From contig NC_009831.1 of assembly GCF_000018025.1 (NCBI RefSeq), positions 2,046,001 to 2,110,000 on the forward strand: DNA of 64,000 bases. The letters are read 5' to 3'. This document shows, piece after piece, positions 9,221 to 18,882 of the stretch. The stretch's first letter is position 1. Every line of letters begins with the position of its first letter. Under the pieces are notes generated by a model. That model had not been told where the DNA came from. It did not search any database and saw only the letters and a list, made by a program, of their open reading frames with translations. The DNA is from Shewanella sediminis HAW-EB3 (GTDB lineage: Bacteria; Pseudomonadota; Gammaproteobacteria; Enterobacterales; Shewanellaceae). The translations under genes and the position numbers were made by a program.

Positions 9221-10664
9221 TCTATTGCCGGTATTTATCTACCTTATCTTGAGCCTCATCGTCACTCGTTGGTGGAGCGCTGCAGGTGCTAAAGCCTCTG
9301 GCTCGCTATATCAGGACAGAGCGAAACGATTTTTTATCGGAGGCCAGTTTCTCAATGGCCCCATGTTGGCGCTAACCTTAGTCGCCACTTATACCAGTGC
9401 CAGCTCATTTATCGGAGGTCCGGGAGCCGCCTATAAGATGGGGTTAGGCTGGGTATGGTTAGCCCTTATTCAGGTTCCGGTGGCGATACTGACCTTAGGC
9501 GTGCTTGGCCCCAAGTTTTTAAGCCAGCGAAAAAAGCAGCATTCGACGTTAATTGAATGGCTCGATGACCGTTATCAGAATCGCTGGTTAAGTTGGCTGG
9601 CCATAACTAGCCTGGTTGTAGGCTTCGTGGCAATGATCTCGGTGCAGTTTATCGGCGGAGCCAGAATGTTCTCCGGGGTCAGTGGTATTAGTTATGAGCT
9701 AGGATTGGGATTATTTGTTATCACCGTACTGGCTTATACCTTGACGGGAGGTTTCAGGGCTGTGGTCATCACAGATGCACTTCAGGGTATGGTCATGTTG
9801 CTTGGTTTAATCGTGTTGTTGGCGGTTGTATTAAGTCAGGGCTCTTTACCTGAGTTGATGGGTGAGGTCAGTAAACAGTCCCCTGAGATGCTGAGCCCTC
9901 ACGGTGTAAATGAGTATCTGGGTTGGCCCATGATGTTGTCATTTTGGATACTTATCTGTTTCGGTACCATGGGCTTACCCCATACATTGGTGCGTTTGTT
10001 GGCGGTAAAGGATAAGGCTTCACTCAAGAGAGGCATGGTGTGGGGGACGATAATCTGTTTTCTGATGACGTTTATTCCTCATGTGTGTGGCGTATTGGGT
10101 AGGGCGCTTTATCCCGATTTAGCCGTGTCCGATGAGATCATGCCAACATTGATTTCGGGCTTAATGAATCCGTTCTGGGCAAGTCTGCTACTGGCCGCTC
10201 CCATCGCTGCAGTTATGTCTTCTGTCGACTCTATGTTACTCCAGTCCGCAGTGAGTATAGTGAGGGATGGAGCTGTCAGGATAAGTCCAGAAATAAGGCC
10301 CGCTAAACAAGTTCAGCTCACGCGCGTCGCTATGTTGATTATCACGGCCATTGCCACCTACTGGGCAATCGAGCCGCCACAGATGATAGTCTGGATTAAT
10401 CTGGCTGCATTCGGCGCGTTGCAGGCGGTTTTTCTCTGGCCAATTATTGCCGGCGTTTTTTTCAAAGAGTTAAAAGGTCATAGCGCACTCTTGTCTATGG
10501 TTTCGGGTTTAATCAGTTACTTAGCTTTGCAGTTTAATCCTCAGTCTATGTGGGGGGTTCATCCTATTGTCCCGGCTCTGTCACTATCCCTTGCAGTCAT
10601 GTTGCTGTCACACTTTTCAACAATGATGATTCGCCGTAAGCTAAGTGCTGAAACTGTAAGCTAG
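9210..10664 (+). CDS. panF: Sodium/pantothenate symporter
   Basis: A 484-residue SLC5/SSS-family symporter that imports pantothenate with Na+ for CoA synthesis. It has about 13 hydrophobic segments, the family signature YTSASSFIGGPGAAYKMGLGW after TM2, and GTMGLPHTLVRLLAVKDK in the middle. The length matches PanF of E. coli (about 483). Two ATGs in tandem (9210, 9213) lie inside the end of yhdT. Pairing with YhdT supports pantothenate rather than proline or acetate as substrate. Confidence 0.88.
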   Translation: MMINLLPVFIYLILSLIVTRWWSAAGAKASGSLYQDRAKRFFIGGQFLNGPMLALTLVATYTSASSFIGGPGAAYKMGLGWVWLALIQVPVAILTLGVLGPKFLSQRKKQHSTLIEWLDDRYQNRWLSWLAITSLVVGFVAMISVQFIGGARMFSGVSGISYELGLGLFVITVLAYTLTGGFRAVVITDALQGMVMLLGLIVLLAVVLSQGSLPELMGEVSKQSPEMLSPHGVNEYLGWPMMLSFWILICFGTMGLPHTLVRLLAVKDKASLKRGMVWGTIICFLMTFIPHVCGVLGRALYPDLAVSDEIMPTLISGLMNPFWASLLLAAPIAAVMSSVDSMLLQSAVSIVRDGAVRISPEIRPAKQVQLTRVAMLIITAIATYWAIEPPQMIVWINLAAFGALQAVFLWPIIAGVFFKELKGHSALLSMVSGLISYLALQFNPQSMWGVHPIVPALSLSLAVMLLSHFSTMMIRRKLSAETVS

Positions 10665-10842
10665 TACTCTTTTCACTCCGCCCCTTGTACGTAGGTATAC
10701 GGGGGCATCCTCACTATTCACTATTCCGATGCAGGGGCCTTATCGGCGTCCGATGGACCAGGTAAATTGCTCGCTTTAGGCTGTGAACCCACACAGAATT
10801 AGTTTATATTTGCGGCCACATAATAATAACAATGGGCTCACC

Positions 10843-12384
10843 ATGGACACATCTGCTTCAAGATCTCCTCACGATAACTCTCTAACCAACGCAAGTCGTT
10901 GGCAGATGCCGGATACACTGGTCATTATCTTTTTTGTGGCACTGGCTGCTGCACTGCTCACCTATATCGTACCGACAGGATCGTTTCAAACCCAGGATGT
11001 CAGCTATATCGCAGATGGCGTAGAGAAAAGCCGTAGTGTTATCGACCCAAGCTCATTCTCATATGCGTTAAATGAAGCGGGCGAGCCTAAGCTGGCACCG
11101 GTTGCCTTGTTTGAAGGCGGAGGAGGAACGGGGTTCTTTAACTTTGCCTTCGAGGGGTTAGTGTCCGGGTCGAAGTGGGGCAGCGCCATCGGCGTTATCA
11201 TGTTTATGTTGGTGATAGGAGGCTCCTTCGGCGTTGTGATGGCAACAGGCACCATAGATAACGGTATCTTGAAGCTTATCGATAAGACCCGCGGCAATGA
11301 GATGCTGTTTATTCCGGTGATATTTATTCTCTTCTCTCTCGGTGGCGCCGTTTTTGGTATGGGAGAGGAGGCTATCGCATTTGCTATCATCATCTGTCCT
11401 TTGATGATACGGCTCGGGTACGATGGTATCACCACGGTGATGGTCACCTATGTCGCCACTCAGGTAGGGTTTGCAAGCTCCTGGATGAACCCTTTCAGTG
11501 TCGCCATCGCTCAGGGGATCGCCGGTGTGCCGGTACTTTCTGGCTCAGGAATGAGAGTCATAATGTGGGCTGGATTTACCCTGATGGGGCTGATTTTCAC
11601 CATGCGTTATGCCAACAGGATCAGACTTACTCCCGAACGTTCCTATAGTTATCACAGCGATGCCTTTTTTCGGGAAAACCAGAGTAAAGCCAGTTTAGAT
11701 AGCCGCTTTAACTTGGGGGACTTTTTAGTACTATTCACCATAGTCGCTACCGTTGCTTGGGTGATCTGGGGCGTCGTAGCTCAAGCCTGGTTTATTCCTG
11801 AAATTGCCAGTCAGTTTTTTACCATGGGTATTGTGATCGGCGTAATAGGTGTCTTGTTTAAACTCAATGGTTTGACGGTTAATCAGGTGGCGGTCAGCTT
11901 TAAACAGGGCGCTGCGACTATGCTTGAGCCGGCTGTTCTGGTCGGCTGTGCGTCGGGAATATTGATCCTGCTCGGAGGCGGCGGCCCGAGTGAAAACAGT
12001 GTGCTTAATACGATTTTAAACAGTGCCGGTAATGTTATCGGTTATCTGCCAGATGCGCTGTCGGCCTGGTTTATGTTGCTGTTTCAGGCGGTGTTTAACT
12101 TCTTCGTTACTTCGGGCTCGGGCCAGGCGGCCTTGACCATGCCCTTGATGGCGCCTCTTGCCGATATCGTCGGCGTGACAAGACAGGTCGCCGTGTTGGC
12201 ATTTCAACTGGGCGATGGCTTTACTAATGTGCTCGTGCCGACATCGGCGTCTCTTATGGCCACCTTAGGTGTATGCCGGGTCGATTGGGGTGATTGGCTT
12301 AAGTTTATCTGGCGCTTCATGTTAGCACTGTTTGTCGTTTCCAGTGTGGTCGTTGTGGGCGCACACTATCTCGGTTTTAGTTAA
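10843..12384 (+). CDS. YfcC-family permease (basic amino acid/C4-dicarboxylate-type carrier)
   Basis: A protein of about 513 residues with around 12 hydrophobic segments. After the first membrane segment comes YIVPTGSF, and later GMGEEAIAFAIIICPLMIRLGYDGITTVMV, VTYVATQVGFASSWMNPF and TSGSGQAALTMPLMAPLAD, all characteristic of the YfcC/DcuC-like ion-transporter group. I prefer the ATG at 10843. A GTG at 10783 would add 20 residues of poor quality. The substrate is not determinable; arginine/ornithine exchange or C4-dicarboxylates are options. A stump of a second copy follows directly downstream. Confidence 0.85.
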   Translation: MDTSASRSPHDNSLTNASRWQMPDTLVIIFFVALAAALLTYIVPTGSFQTQDVSYIADGVEKSRSVIDPSSFSYALNEAGEPKLAPVALFEGGGGTGFFNFAFEGLVSGSKWGSAIGVIMFMLVIGGSFGVVMATGTIDNGILKLIDKTRGNEMLFIPVIFILFSLGGAVFGMGEEAIAFAIIICPLMIRLGYDGITTVMVTYVATQVGFASSWMNPFSVAIAQGIAGVPVLSGSGMRVIMWAGFTLMGLIFTMRYANRIRLTPERSYSYHSDAFFRENQSKASLDSRFNLGDFLVLFTIVATVAWVIWGVVAQAWFIPEIASQFFTMGIVIGVIGVLFKLNGLTVNQVAVSFKQGAATMLEPAVLVGCASGILILLGGGGPSENSVLNTILNSAGNVIGYLPDALSAWFMLLFQAVFNFFVTSGSGQAALTMPLMAPLADIVGVTRQVAVLAFQLGDGFTNVLVPTSASLMATLGVCRVDWGDWLKFIWRFMLALFVVSSVVVVGAHYLGFS

Positions 12385-12424
12385 TTAGAACATCGAACAG
12401 TGGGGCAATGACTATGATCATGTC

Positions 12425-12511
12425 TTCAAGTTCATCTTGAGGTTGATGATAGCCCTGTTTGTCGTTTCAAGTGTGGTCGCTGTGGGAGCCCACTATATGG
12501 GGTTTAGTTAA
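12425..12511 (+). pseudogene. 3' stump of a second copy of the YfcC-like gene
   Basis: Reads FKFILRLMIALFVVSSVVAV... to VGAHYMGFS-stop. This parallels the intact C-terminus LKFIWRFMLALFVVSSVV... to VGAHYLGFS with conservative replacements and synonymous changes. Sequence upstream of 12425 does not align well. It lies just outside the intact gene, in the same orientation, and mirrors the LysR stump on the other side of the block. Confidence 0.8.
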
Positions 12512-12544
12512 TTAAGCCTGACAGCTCTAAGTTTCAATATATCT

Positions 12545-12575
12545 AAAAAAACGGCATCTTGCGATGCCGTTTTTT
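12545..12575 (+). terminator. Rho-independent terminator (potentially bidirectional)
   Basis: AAAAAACGGCATC-ttgc-GATGCCGTTTTTT: a perfect 8-bp GC-rich stem with flanking A and T runs, located after the YfcC stump. Confidence 0.88.
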
Positions 12576-12970
12576 ATGAATGAACGTTGCTAGTCTTCAG
12601 TCAAATTATCTTCCAAACTAGTACTTTATCAGTCATAGCCAATAGGTTTAAGAAAGTGAACTAATCTAATGTTATCTATTAATTCAAGGTGGTTCAAAGA
12701 ACGAATGATGACTCCTGCAGAGTTTATTCTGCGCAGAAGGAAGCTTCTAGCAATACGCCTGAGAGGCGAGTTTTAGCGCTATGGGCTAAACATTAACTAC
12801 GGCCCTCATTCATCGCGAACGGCATCAGTATTAAACACATTAGAGTTTAAGGGTTATAACGAACGTATGAGGCAGTTTCTGGGGGTGAGTTTAAACATAT
12901 AGTCGTTGGTAATGTTAATACTGATCAGGTTGTGACAGAGTATGTGAGCCGATATTCGTAACGGTTTAAT
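12576..12970. other. Non-coding, probably degenerate sequence between two near-identical terminators
   Basis: I recognise no gene here. On the plus strand a frame of about 33 codons ends at the TAA at 12959-12961 and reads EFKHIVVGNVNTDQVVTEYV near its end. It looks like coding sequence, but it has a stop just upstream and no start. It may be the tail of a decayed gene. Confidence 0.4.
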
Positions 12971-12975
12971 AACAT

Positions 12976-13004
12976 AAAAAACGGCATCAAATGATGCCGT
13001 TTTT
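12976..13004 (-). terminator. Rho-independent terminator of the TonB-dependent receptor gene
   Basis: AAAAAACGGCATCA-aa-TGATGCCGTTTTT, 44 bases beyond the receptor stop on the minus strand. It shares the ACGGCATC stem with the terminator at 12545. Confidence 0.85.
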
Positions 13005-13047
13005 AATACAAGTGAATACTTGCTATAAAGCTAGTTTAATCTATTGA

Positions 13048-15729
13048 TTAGAACTTAACTTCACCTTCTAAGAACCACTCACGACCACGTGCGTTATATA
13101 CTGAACGCTGGTAGTGAGGCCAGCTAGTTGCAGTTGGATCAAAGTTTGGACCAGCGTCAAACAGGTTAACAACACCAGCTTTTACTTTTATATCATCAGT
13201 GATGCTATAACCAGCAGTCAGGTTCCACTTAGTCTGTGAAGCAACTTCATGTGCACTTTCGTCAAAGTCATCACCCGCAGACTCTTTGAATGACTTGTAC
13301 TGCATACCGTGCATGCGAGCTGTATGGTACGCGCCAAGTGTTGTTTCGAAGTCTTCGATGAAGTAACCAAGGACTAAGTTCGCACGGTACTGAGGTAGAC
13401 CGCCATTATCGATATCATCTTCTACAGGATCCGTTGGCGCTAGTTGGCCTTCAGACAATAGAATGTAGGTACCATTGAAGTTCAGTTTTAGCTCACCAAA
13501 CTCGTTAAGATCCCAAGCGTAACCGGCAGTCATGTCGATACCACGAACTTTTTGGAATGCAAGGTTTTGTGCAACCGCGTCAACATGAGTAATGGTGCCA
13601 TCATCATCACGAGTGATCATGTCTTCATATTGTTCATATTCACGTGCTGCTTTGCTGGCGCTAATATCGCTAACCATATCGTCAAGCTTCCACTCCCAAA
13701 GGTCGAATGAAGCATTGAGTGAATCACCGCCCCATACCGCACCTATGTTTGCAGTGTAACCAGTTTCTGCTTCAAGTTCTTTGTTAGCACCAGTAGTCGT
13801 GTCGATATGTAGTTCATTACATATCTCGTTGATCCTTGGATCTGGATGAGTTTGAGCAGGTGTGCCGCCCATGGCCAGACACTGCTTGAAGTCAATTACT
13901 GTAGTGAAACCATTGGTCGAATCGCCATACACACGGTGCATATCTGGTGCACGGAATACAGAACTGATAGAACCACGAACAAGTAGCTCATCCATTGGAC
14001 GATATTCAATAGCGATTTGAGGTGATAAATTACCACCAAAATCACTGTAGTTATCATAACGAACTGCCGCATCGATAGTCAGCACGTCAAGTACTGGAAT
14101 GCTTAGTTCTGCGTAACTTGCCCAGTAAGAGCGATCACCTGCACCTGAAGAACCACCGGTAGTCAAGATGTTACCTTTGGCAGATTCAGAATCTGACTCA
14201 GTTTCGTAATCTTGCTCTGTGTATTCTGCACCAAATGAGAACAGTGCGTCCCCTTCAGGCATTTCAAATGCAGTACCTGTGATGTTTGCCTGTACGTTTT
14301 TCTGAGTTGACTGAGCTCGCTCGAAAGGTGTGTAAGAAGCAGCCTCTACATCTTCAGCATTCATGTTCTTAAGCAGTGAGTTGCCATTTTCACCATCTGT
14401 GATGTAGTCAAACATACCAGCTATAGTCGCGTATCCACCACGGAAAACGTCGACGTTAGTACGGCCATAGTTAACTGAGGCGTCCCAATCATATTCATCA
14501 AATACAACACCTTGAAGACCGGCTGTGAAGAAGTAGTTACGGGTTTTTGTTTCACCCATACGGTTGCCAAACTCATGTAGACGGCGGACGTAGTAGTAAT
14601 CGCCATCTTCAGCATTGGCAAAGTCACCACCTAGCGCGGTTGCTTTATTGTTGAATGTCTTGCTGAGATCACCTGCACTAACGGTAACGTTGTCACCGGC
14701 GACATTGATGTCATAGTCGTTGATTGCCATAGGCTCGATGCGGGTAGTCGATTTTGCTTCTGCAAAATCAAGACGACCAACAAAGGTCACGTCATCGGCA
14801 AGCTCATAGTTGAAATTTGTTGAGCTGATGAAACGTGTGCTTTCAGGCTCAAGGTCACGCCACTGTGAACGATCGAAACCACAGATGCTGCGAGCTGCAT
14901 CCCAGAACCAACCGCCTGCAGTACACTCTTCAGGAGTCAGAGCTTTAGCACCACTGCCACCTGCGATACGTGCACCGTATGAACTGTACTGTGAGTATTC
15001 GCTGTAAGGAACTTTATCGGTATGAAGGCCGAAGTTTTCACGATCAGTTGCTTTTAACTGTTCGTTAGTTGTAAATTCGATGAAAGTTGAAACGTTACCA
15101 CGATCAGATGATGAACCTAGAGATAGTGCAACACGATCACTTCCTCCGCCACCTTCAAATGTATCACCATGGCGATATTTAAGTGCAACACCTTCGAAAT
15201 CTTTCTTTAGGATGATGTTAATTACACCACCGACAGCATCGGCACCATAAATTGCAGAACCACCTGATTGAAGGATCTCGATACGCTGAACGGCTTCCAT
15301 TGGAAGGTTTGCTGTATCGACGAAGTTATCAGTACCGCCTGCAGGCTTAGGGTACTGGTTTAAACGCTTACCATCGATAAGTGTTAGTGTGCGGTTAGCG
15401 CCAGCGCCACGTAGACTGATAGATGATGCTGCAGGTGTGAAACCATGAACTGACTGGGTTGTCATCGCACTTGTAGTAGAGGTTAGACTCTCTAGTGCAT
15501 CTTGAATATTGGTGAAGCCTTGCTTCGCCATATCATCAGCGCTCATTACGGTAACAGGCGTCGCTGTTTCCATATCGGTACGCTTAATACGAGAACCTGT
15601 AACTTGAATACGTTCTACTGATTCATCATCACTTGCGGCATAGACTGCTGGTGCACTTAATGCGGCAGTTGCTGCCCCAGTAATTAATGCAAAACGTACA
15701 GCTTTAGCCAATTTAGAATTAGGCAACAT
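13048..15729 (-). CDS. TonB-dependent outer-membrane receptor
   Basis: An 893-residue outer-membrane transporter. An N-terminal signal peptide ends near VYAASDDE. The plug domain starts with VERIQVTGSRIKRTDMETATPV and contains SISLRGAGANRTLTLIDGKRLN and GSAIYGADAVGGVINIILKKDF. A beta-barrel follows and ends in the aromatic C-terminal strand REWFLEGEVKF. The ribosome site AGGGAG precedes the ATG at 15729. It belongs to the large Shewanella group whose members often take up peptides or carbohydrates; the substrate is unknown. No transport partner lies next to it. A long inverted repeat lies about 170 bases upstream. Confidence 0.93.
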   Translation of the reverse strand: MLPNSKLAKAVRFALITGAATAALSAPAVYAASDDESVERIQVTGSRIKRTDMETATPVTVMSADDMAKQGFTNIQDALESLTSTTSAMTTQSVHGFTPAASSISLRGAGANRTLTLIDGKRLNQYPKPAGGTDNFVDTANLPMEAVQRIEILQSGGSAIYGADAVGGVINIILKKDFEGVALKYRHGDTFEGGGGSDRVALSLGSSSDRGNVSTFIEFTTNEQLKATDRENFGLHTDKVPYSEYSQYSSYGARIAGGSGAKALTPEECTAGGWFWDAARSICGFDRSQWRDLEPESTRFISSTNFNYELADDVTFVGRLDFAEAKSTTRIEPMAINDYDINVAGDNVTVSAGDLSKTFNNKATALGGDFANAEDGDYYYVRRLHEFGNRMGETKTRNYFFTAGLQGVVFDEYDWDASVNYGRTNVDVFRGGYATIAGMFDYITDGENGNSLLKNMNAEDVEAASYTPFERAQSTQKNVQANITGTAFEMPEGDALFSFGAEYTEQDYETESDSESAKGNILTTGGSSGAGDRSYWASYAELSIPVLDVLTIDAAVRYDNYSDFGGNLSPQIAIEYRPMDELLVRGSISSVFRAPDMHRVYGDSTNGFTTVIDFKQCLAMGGTPAQTHPDPRINEICNELHIDTTTGANKELEAETGYTANIGAVWGGDSLNASFDLWEWKLDDMVSDISASKAAREYEQYEDMITRDDDGTITHVDAVAQNLAFQKVRGIDMTAGYAWDLNEFGELKLNFNGTYILLSEGQLAPTDPVEDDIDNGGLPQYRANLVLGYFIEDFETTLGAYHTARMHGMQYKSFKESAGDDFDESAHEVASQTKWNLTAGYSITDDIKVKAGVVNLFDAGPNFDPTATSWPHYQRSVYNARGREWFLEGEVKF

Positions 15730-16302
15730 TTTGTTTTCTCCCTGACACTTATCATCTGTTTATAATTATTAGATGTTCAATTGTTTATTTTTATTTAGTA
15801 ATTCCTTTAATAGTCTTTACACATGTTAATAACTATTAAGGAATATTACTAAGGGACAGATATAAGCACACAAAACTAACATCTGCAATAAAAGAGATAC
15901 AGATCAAATTATTACCGCAAGGAACACGCTCGTAACAATTTGATCCGTAAGCATTAACATTTGAGCGGGTTAACAAATGGTTAATCAATGGCTTACACTG
16001 TTTTTGAGGTTTGGATTGGAATGTTTAAACAAATTCCAACATCTTTACATTGATTTGCCTATGAAAATCTTGTTGCTTAAATGTATTATCTTAACAACTG
16101 CGTTAACAAATAAATTTAAAAAAAATGTCTCGGTGAAACAAATTCACGATATTTGTGAATAAGGTCGGGTTTTGCGTGGCAGAAAGCAAATGATTTTGTT
16201 GGTTGATATATAAGCATTTAAATCTTCATGTGCAGTTTTATAGGATAGTTAATCGACTTACTTGTTACGGAGTTATTTCCTTCATGTGTCATTTAAAGTG
16301 GG
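15730..16302. other. Non-coding region upstream of the TonB receptor
   Basis: About 570 AT-rich bases. It carries the 14-bp inverted repeat at 15903-15946 and GTTAAC-rich sequence around 15970-16110. A 61-codon plus-strand frame at 15977-16162 has low-complexity, lysine- and leucine-rich content and no clear ribosome site. I do not call it a gene. Confidence 0.5.
15903..15946. promoter_or_regulatory. Long inverted repeat upstream of the TonB receptor gene
   Basis: GATCAAATTATTAC at 15903-15916 is followed by 16 bases and then GTAACAATTTGATC at 15933-15946. The arms match at 13 of 14 positions. Half-site centres are about 30 bases apart, roughly three helical turns, which fits a regulator binding as paired dimers or a looped operator. 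The position is 174 bases upstream of the receptor start. Confidence 0.55.
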
Positions 16303-17271
16303 TTAAGCCGTTAGCGTCATAGGTCTATAATGTGACAAGTAGCGGTATACGACATACAAGACTACAGCCGTTGATATAAATAACTCTCCCTTTGCGGCTT
16401 GTTCGATTAAATCTGTTAACTGACTCTCACCGAAGCTTTGAATTAACCAGTGACCCGCTTTAATCAAGGCTGTTGCGCCAATGACCATAGGGAAGGTAAA
16501 GGCTGCATATCCTGGAGAGAAAGGGAGTCTCATCAGGTGAAAGAAGGCCAGGTAAATGACACTGGTCATCAACACCGCAATACTCAGTAACAGTGCAACG
16601 ATAACGATTGATGGATTACTGTTAATAGTTAAGTAGCCGGCTAAAGATAAACTGGCAGGCGCCGCCATGATAGCTATAGTCGGTTTGGCAGCGTCGCTGA
16701 TTGGTGCACAAAATATGAGTCTGTATAACATGACCGGCAACATGATGAGGTAGCAGGCCATACCGAAGTTGAGCGTTGCGCTCGCGATCCATTCATATTG
16801 ACTCCCGGGAAAACTAACGGCAGCGACTATGATACCGATAGGTGGCACAAACCAGCTTGGTACCATGTGTTCCAGCTTGAAGTCGATAGCCCGGTAGAAG
16901 ATGAACATGCCTAAAAACAGGATATGGACCATGATAGCGAACAACCACAGATAACGTCCCTGTGCTGGCAAGTATTGTCCTAAAGCATTAGATACAACCA
17001 TGAGCCCCATGGCAAACGTTGGGATCACACTGCCCACTACGGGATGAGATAGATCTTCTTTTAATATCTTTGGGTGAATAACAAATTTTACGACCAGAGA
17101 GATGAGTAGTACCGCTGCGACAACGGCGCCTATGATCTGTCCGCGACCATCCATATTGGGTAGCATACTGTCCCATGCCCAGCCGAGACTGGCGATAGCC
17201 AGAGCCAGACCAGCCATAGGTGTTGGTAGGCGAGATACGTGATTTGAGAGTTTGGTTATAGTGGCTTTCAT
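16303..17271 (-). CDS. TDT-family (TehA/SLAC1-like) transporter
   Basis: A protein of about 322 residues with ten predicted membrane segments. Start motifs SRLPTPMAGLALAIASLGWAWD and the later PSWFVPPIGIIVAA are typical of the tellurite-resistance/dicarboxylate transporter family. I chose the ATG at 17271, which has AAGGGG nine bases upstream. The upstream ATG at 17301 would add ten residues without a better ribosome site. The natural substrate is probably a small anion (inference from SLAC1/TehA homologues). It is separated by 116 bases from the methyltransferase gene upstream on the same strand. Confidence 0.85.
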   Translation of the reverse strand: MKATITKLSNHVSRLPTPMAGLALAIASLGWAWDSMLPNMDGRGQIIGAVVAAVLLISLVVKFVIHPKILKEDLSHPVVGSVIPTFAMGLMVVSNALGQYLPAQGRYLWLFAIMVHILFLGMFIFYRAIDFKLEHMVPSWFVPPIGIIVAAVSFPGSQYEWIASATLNFGMACYLIMLPVMLYRLIFCAPISDAAKPTIAIMAAPASLSLAGYLTINSNPSIVIVALLLSIAVLMTSVIYLAFFHLMRLPFSPGYAAFTFPMVIGATALIKAGHWLIQSFGESQLTDLIEQAAKGELFISTAVVLYVVYRYLSHYRPMTLTA

Positions 17272-17387
17272 CCCTATTCCCCTTAAAGTGAGTTTATGCA
17301 CTTATGTTAAGGGGATAAGATGATTAAGAAAATTTGAGTCTGTTTAATCTCGTCATAAGTTTTATTTAACCAAGCTTCTTAGGCGAA

Positions 17388-18461
17388 CTAAGGTTTTAAT
17401 TTACAGCGCAGCAGAGTGTGGCCCAGACCTATGTCATCGATATCTTCATCTACAAATAGGCCTGCCTGTGAGATAAGGCTTAGCATATCTTTGGAGTGAT
17501 ACATTCGGCTATTTCCATTCGCCATAGCTGTAAAGTAGATGGAAGTTGCATTGACACAAAATGCGCCGGCTTCGAAGGGCTGACGATCCCAGTAGGTTTC
17601 CAGGATGCAGAGTTCACTATTGGCAGTCATGCTTTGAGCCGTACGCTTGAGGATACTCAAGATCTGAGCTTTAGAGAAGCAGTCTAAGAACTGGCTCATC
17701 CAATAGAGATCGCCGGAATCGCAGAATGCCTGCTCTTCATCGAGCAAGTCACATTGGTATCCCTCGACTCTGTCTCCTACACCTTTCTCCTCGGCATTTT
17801 TGAGGGCGACTTTTAGTTGACCGGGGAGGTCCATAATCGTTACGTAAACATCCGGGTCGTAGTTTGTACAGGCTAATGCCCACTTACCGGTATTACCGCC
17901 GACATCGACAATATGTTTAGGTTGGCTCTTAAAAATTAGCGGTAATAGCTGGCCAAAAGCATGATCTGAATAGTAGTGATCAAACTCAAACCAACTCTTT
18001 TTAACCTGCTCCGGTAGTTCGCTTAATGTCGGATAGATGGTTTCCCAATCACCGAATACCTTGAGTCCATTAGGCTTACCTTCCTTCAATGAAGACTCGA
18101 GTTCAAATAGCCCTTCATAACAGACATCATGGACGAAGTTTAAGTTGACCTTTGCCATATCATCTTGAAGCAGAAAATGACCAATCTTATCTAATATAAA
18201 ATGAGTGTCATTTTGCCAGATTAATCTCATGCTCAGCCCCATATCCAATAGCACGCTGCAGGCGTATTCAGATAGCTGACTTCTCTCTACTATAGCCTCG
18301 AGTGAGCAGCCCTCTTCACCTGCCTCATCGATGTGAGCGAGTATTCCAAATTTAAGTAAGCAGCGGGTAACTTGAAAGCTGATTGGAGCGAAGGCAATCT
18401 TTTGTGCTTCAAACTTCGCATCGAAGGCGGTGACATCTAACGGGGACTGGTAAAAAGACAT
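17388..18461 (-). CDS. SAM-dependent O-methyltransferase-like protein
   Basis: 357 residues. The N-terminal third (residues 20-100) looks like the dimerisation winged helix of class II O-methyltransferases. The C-terminal Rossmann domain contains HIVDVGGNTGKWALACTNY as the SAM-binding loop, and a following acidic TIMDLPGQ. The canonical catalytic His of plant-type enzymes is not clear to me. A bacterial relative of acetylserotonin O-methyltransferase is the best description; the substrate is unknown. No biosynthetic partner genes are adjacent. Confidence 0.8.
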   Translation of the reverse strand: MSFYQSPLDVTAFDAKFEAQKIAFAPISFQVTRCLLKFGILAHIDEAGEEGCSLEAIVERSQLSEYACSVLLDMGLSMRLIWQNDTHFILDKIGHFLLQDDMAKVNLNFVHDVCYEGLFELESSLKEGKPNGLKVFGDWETIYPTLSELPEQVKKSWFEFDHYYSDHAFGQLLPLIFKSQPKHIVDVGGNTGKWALACTNYDPDVYVTIMDLPGQLKVALKNAEEKGVGDRVEGYQCDLLDEEQAFCDSGDLYWMSQFLDCFSKAQILSILKRTAQSMTANSELCILETYWDRQPFEAGAFCVNATSIYFTAMANGNSRMYHSKDMLSLISQAGLFVDEDIDDIGLGHTLLRCKLKP

Positions 18462-18805
18462 AATTATTTTTAGCTCATTCTCGGTAGTAAGTAGCGGTTT
18501 TCTTGGTTTGAACTAAGCGCTTTCAAAATGAAAGGTTTATTGCTGAGTTGGCATTTATTTGTACTATTTCTCCGACGGTACTGACAGCTCAACAGAGGAA
18601 AATTAGCTGCAGAGGCTGGTTAAACTCACCATCGTCGGGAAGTAGCCATAAGATAGCATGATGAAATAAAATAGTAGCTAGATTTGTATTGAAACCGGGG
18701 GGATTTTTCGAACTTGTGAACCCCTTAGGGTATTTCACCGACGGTCTCCATTCCTAAGGGGCAAGGGGTAATGGGCAACGGTTTTCGAATATCGGTTATA
18801 AAAGT
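18462..18805. other. Non-coding region upstream of the methyltransferase
   Basis: About 340 bases. It contains an inverted repeat CCCCTTAGG (18721-18729) / CCTAAGGGG (18753-18761) with a 23-base spacer. No gene is visible. Confidence 0.45.
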
Positions 18806-18837
18806 AGGAACTTTCATTTCCAAAGATGAAAGTTCCT
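18806..18837 (-). terminator. Putative terminator of the CBS-domain gene
   Basis: AGGAACTTTCAT-N8-ATGAAAGTTCCT is a perfect 12-bp stem, 45 bases beyond the CBS gene stop. On the minus strand it is followed by ACTTTTAT. Confidence 0.65.
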
Positions 18838-18882
18838 GTGACCAGTTCTCAATATGAATGCTCTGTTTAGATCATTTTTAGT

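Noticed and set aside
15977..16162. 61-codon plus-strand frame upstream of the TonB receptor
   Set aside because: AT-rich low-complexity content, no ribosome site, no recognisable features.
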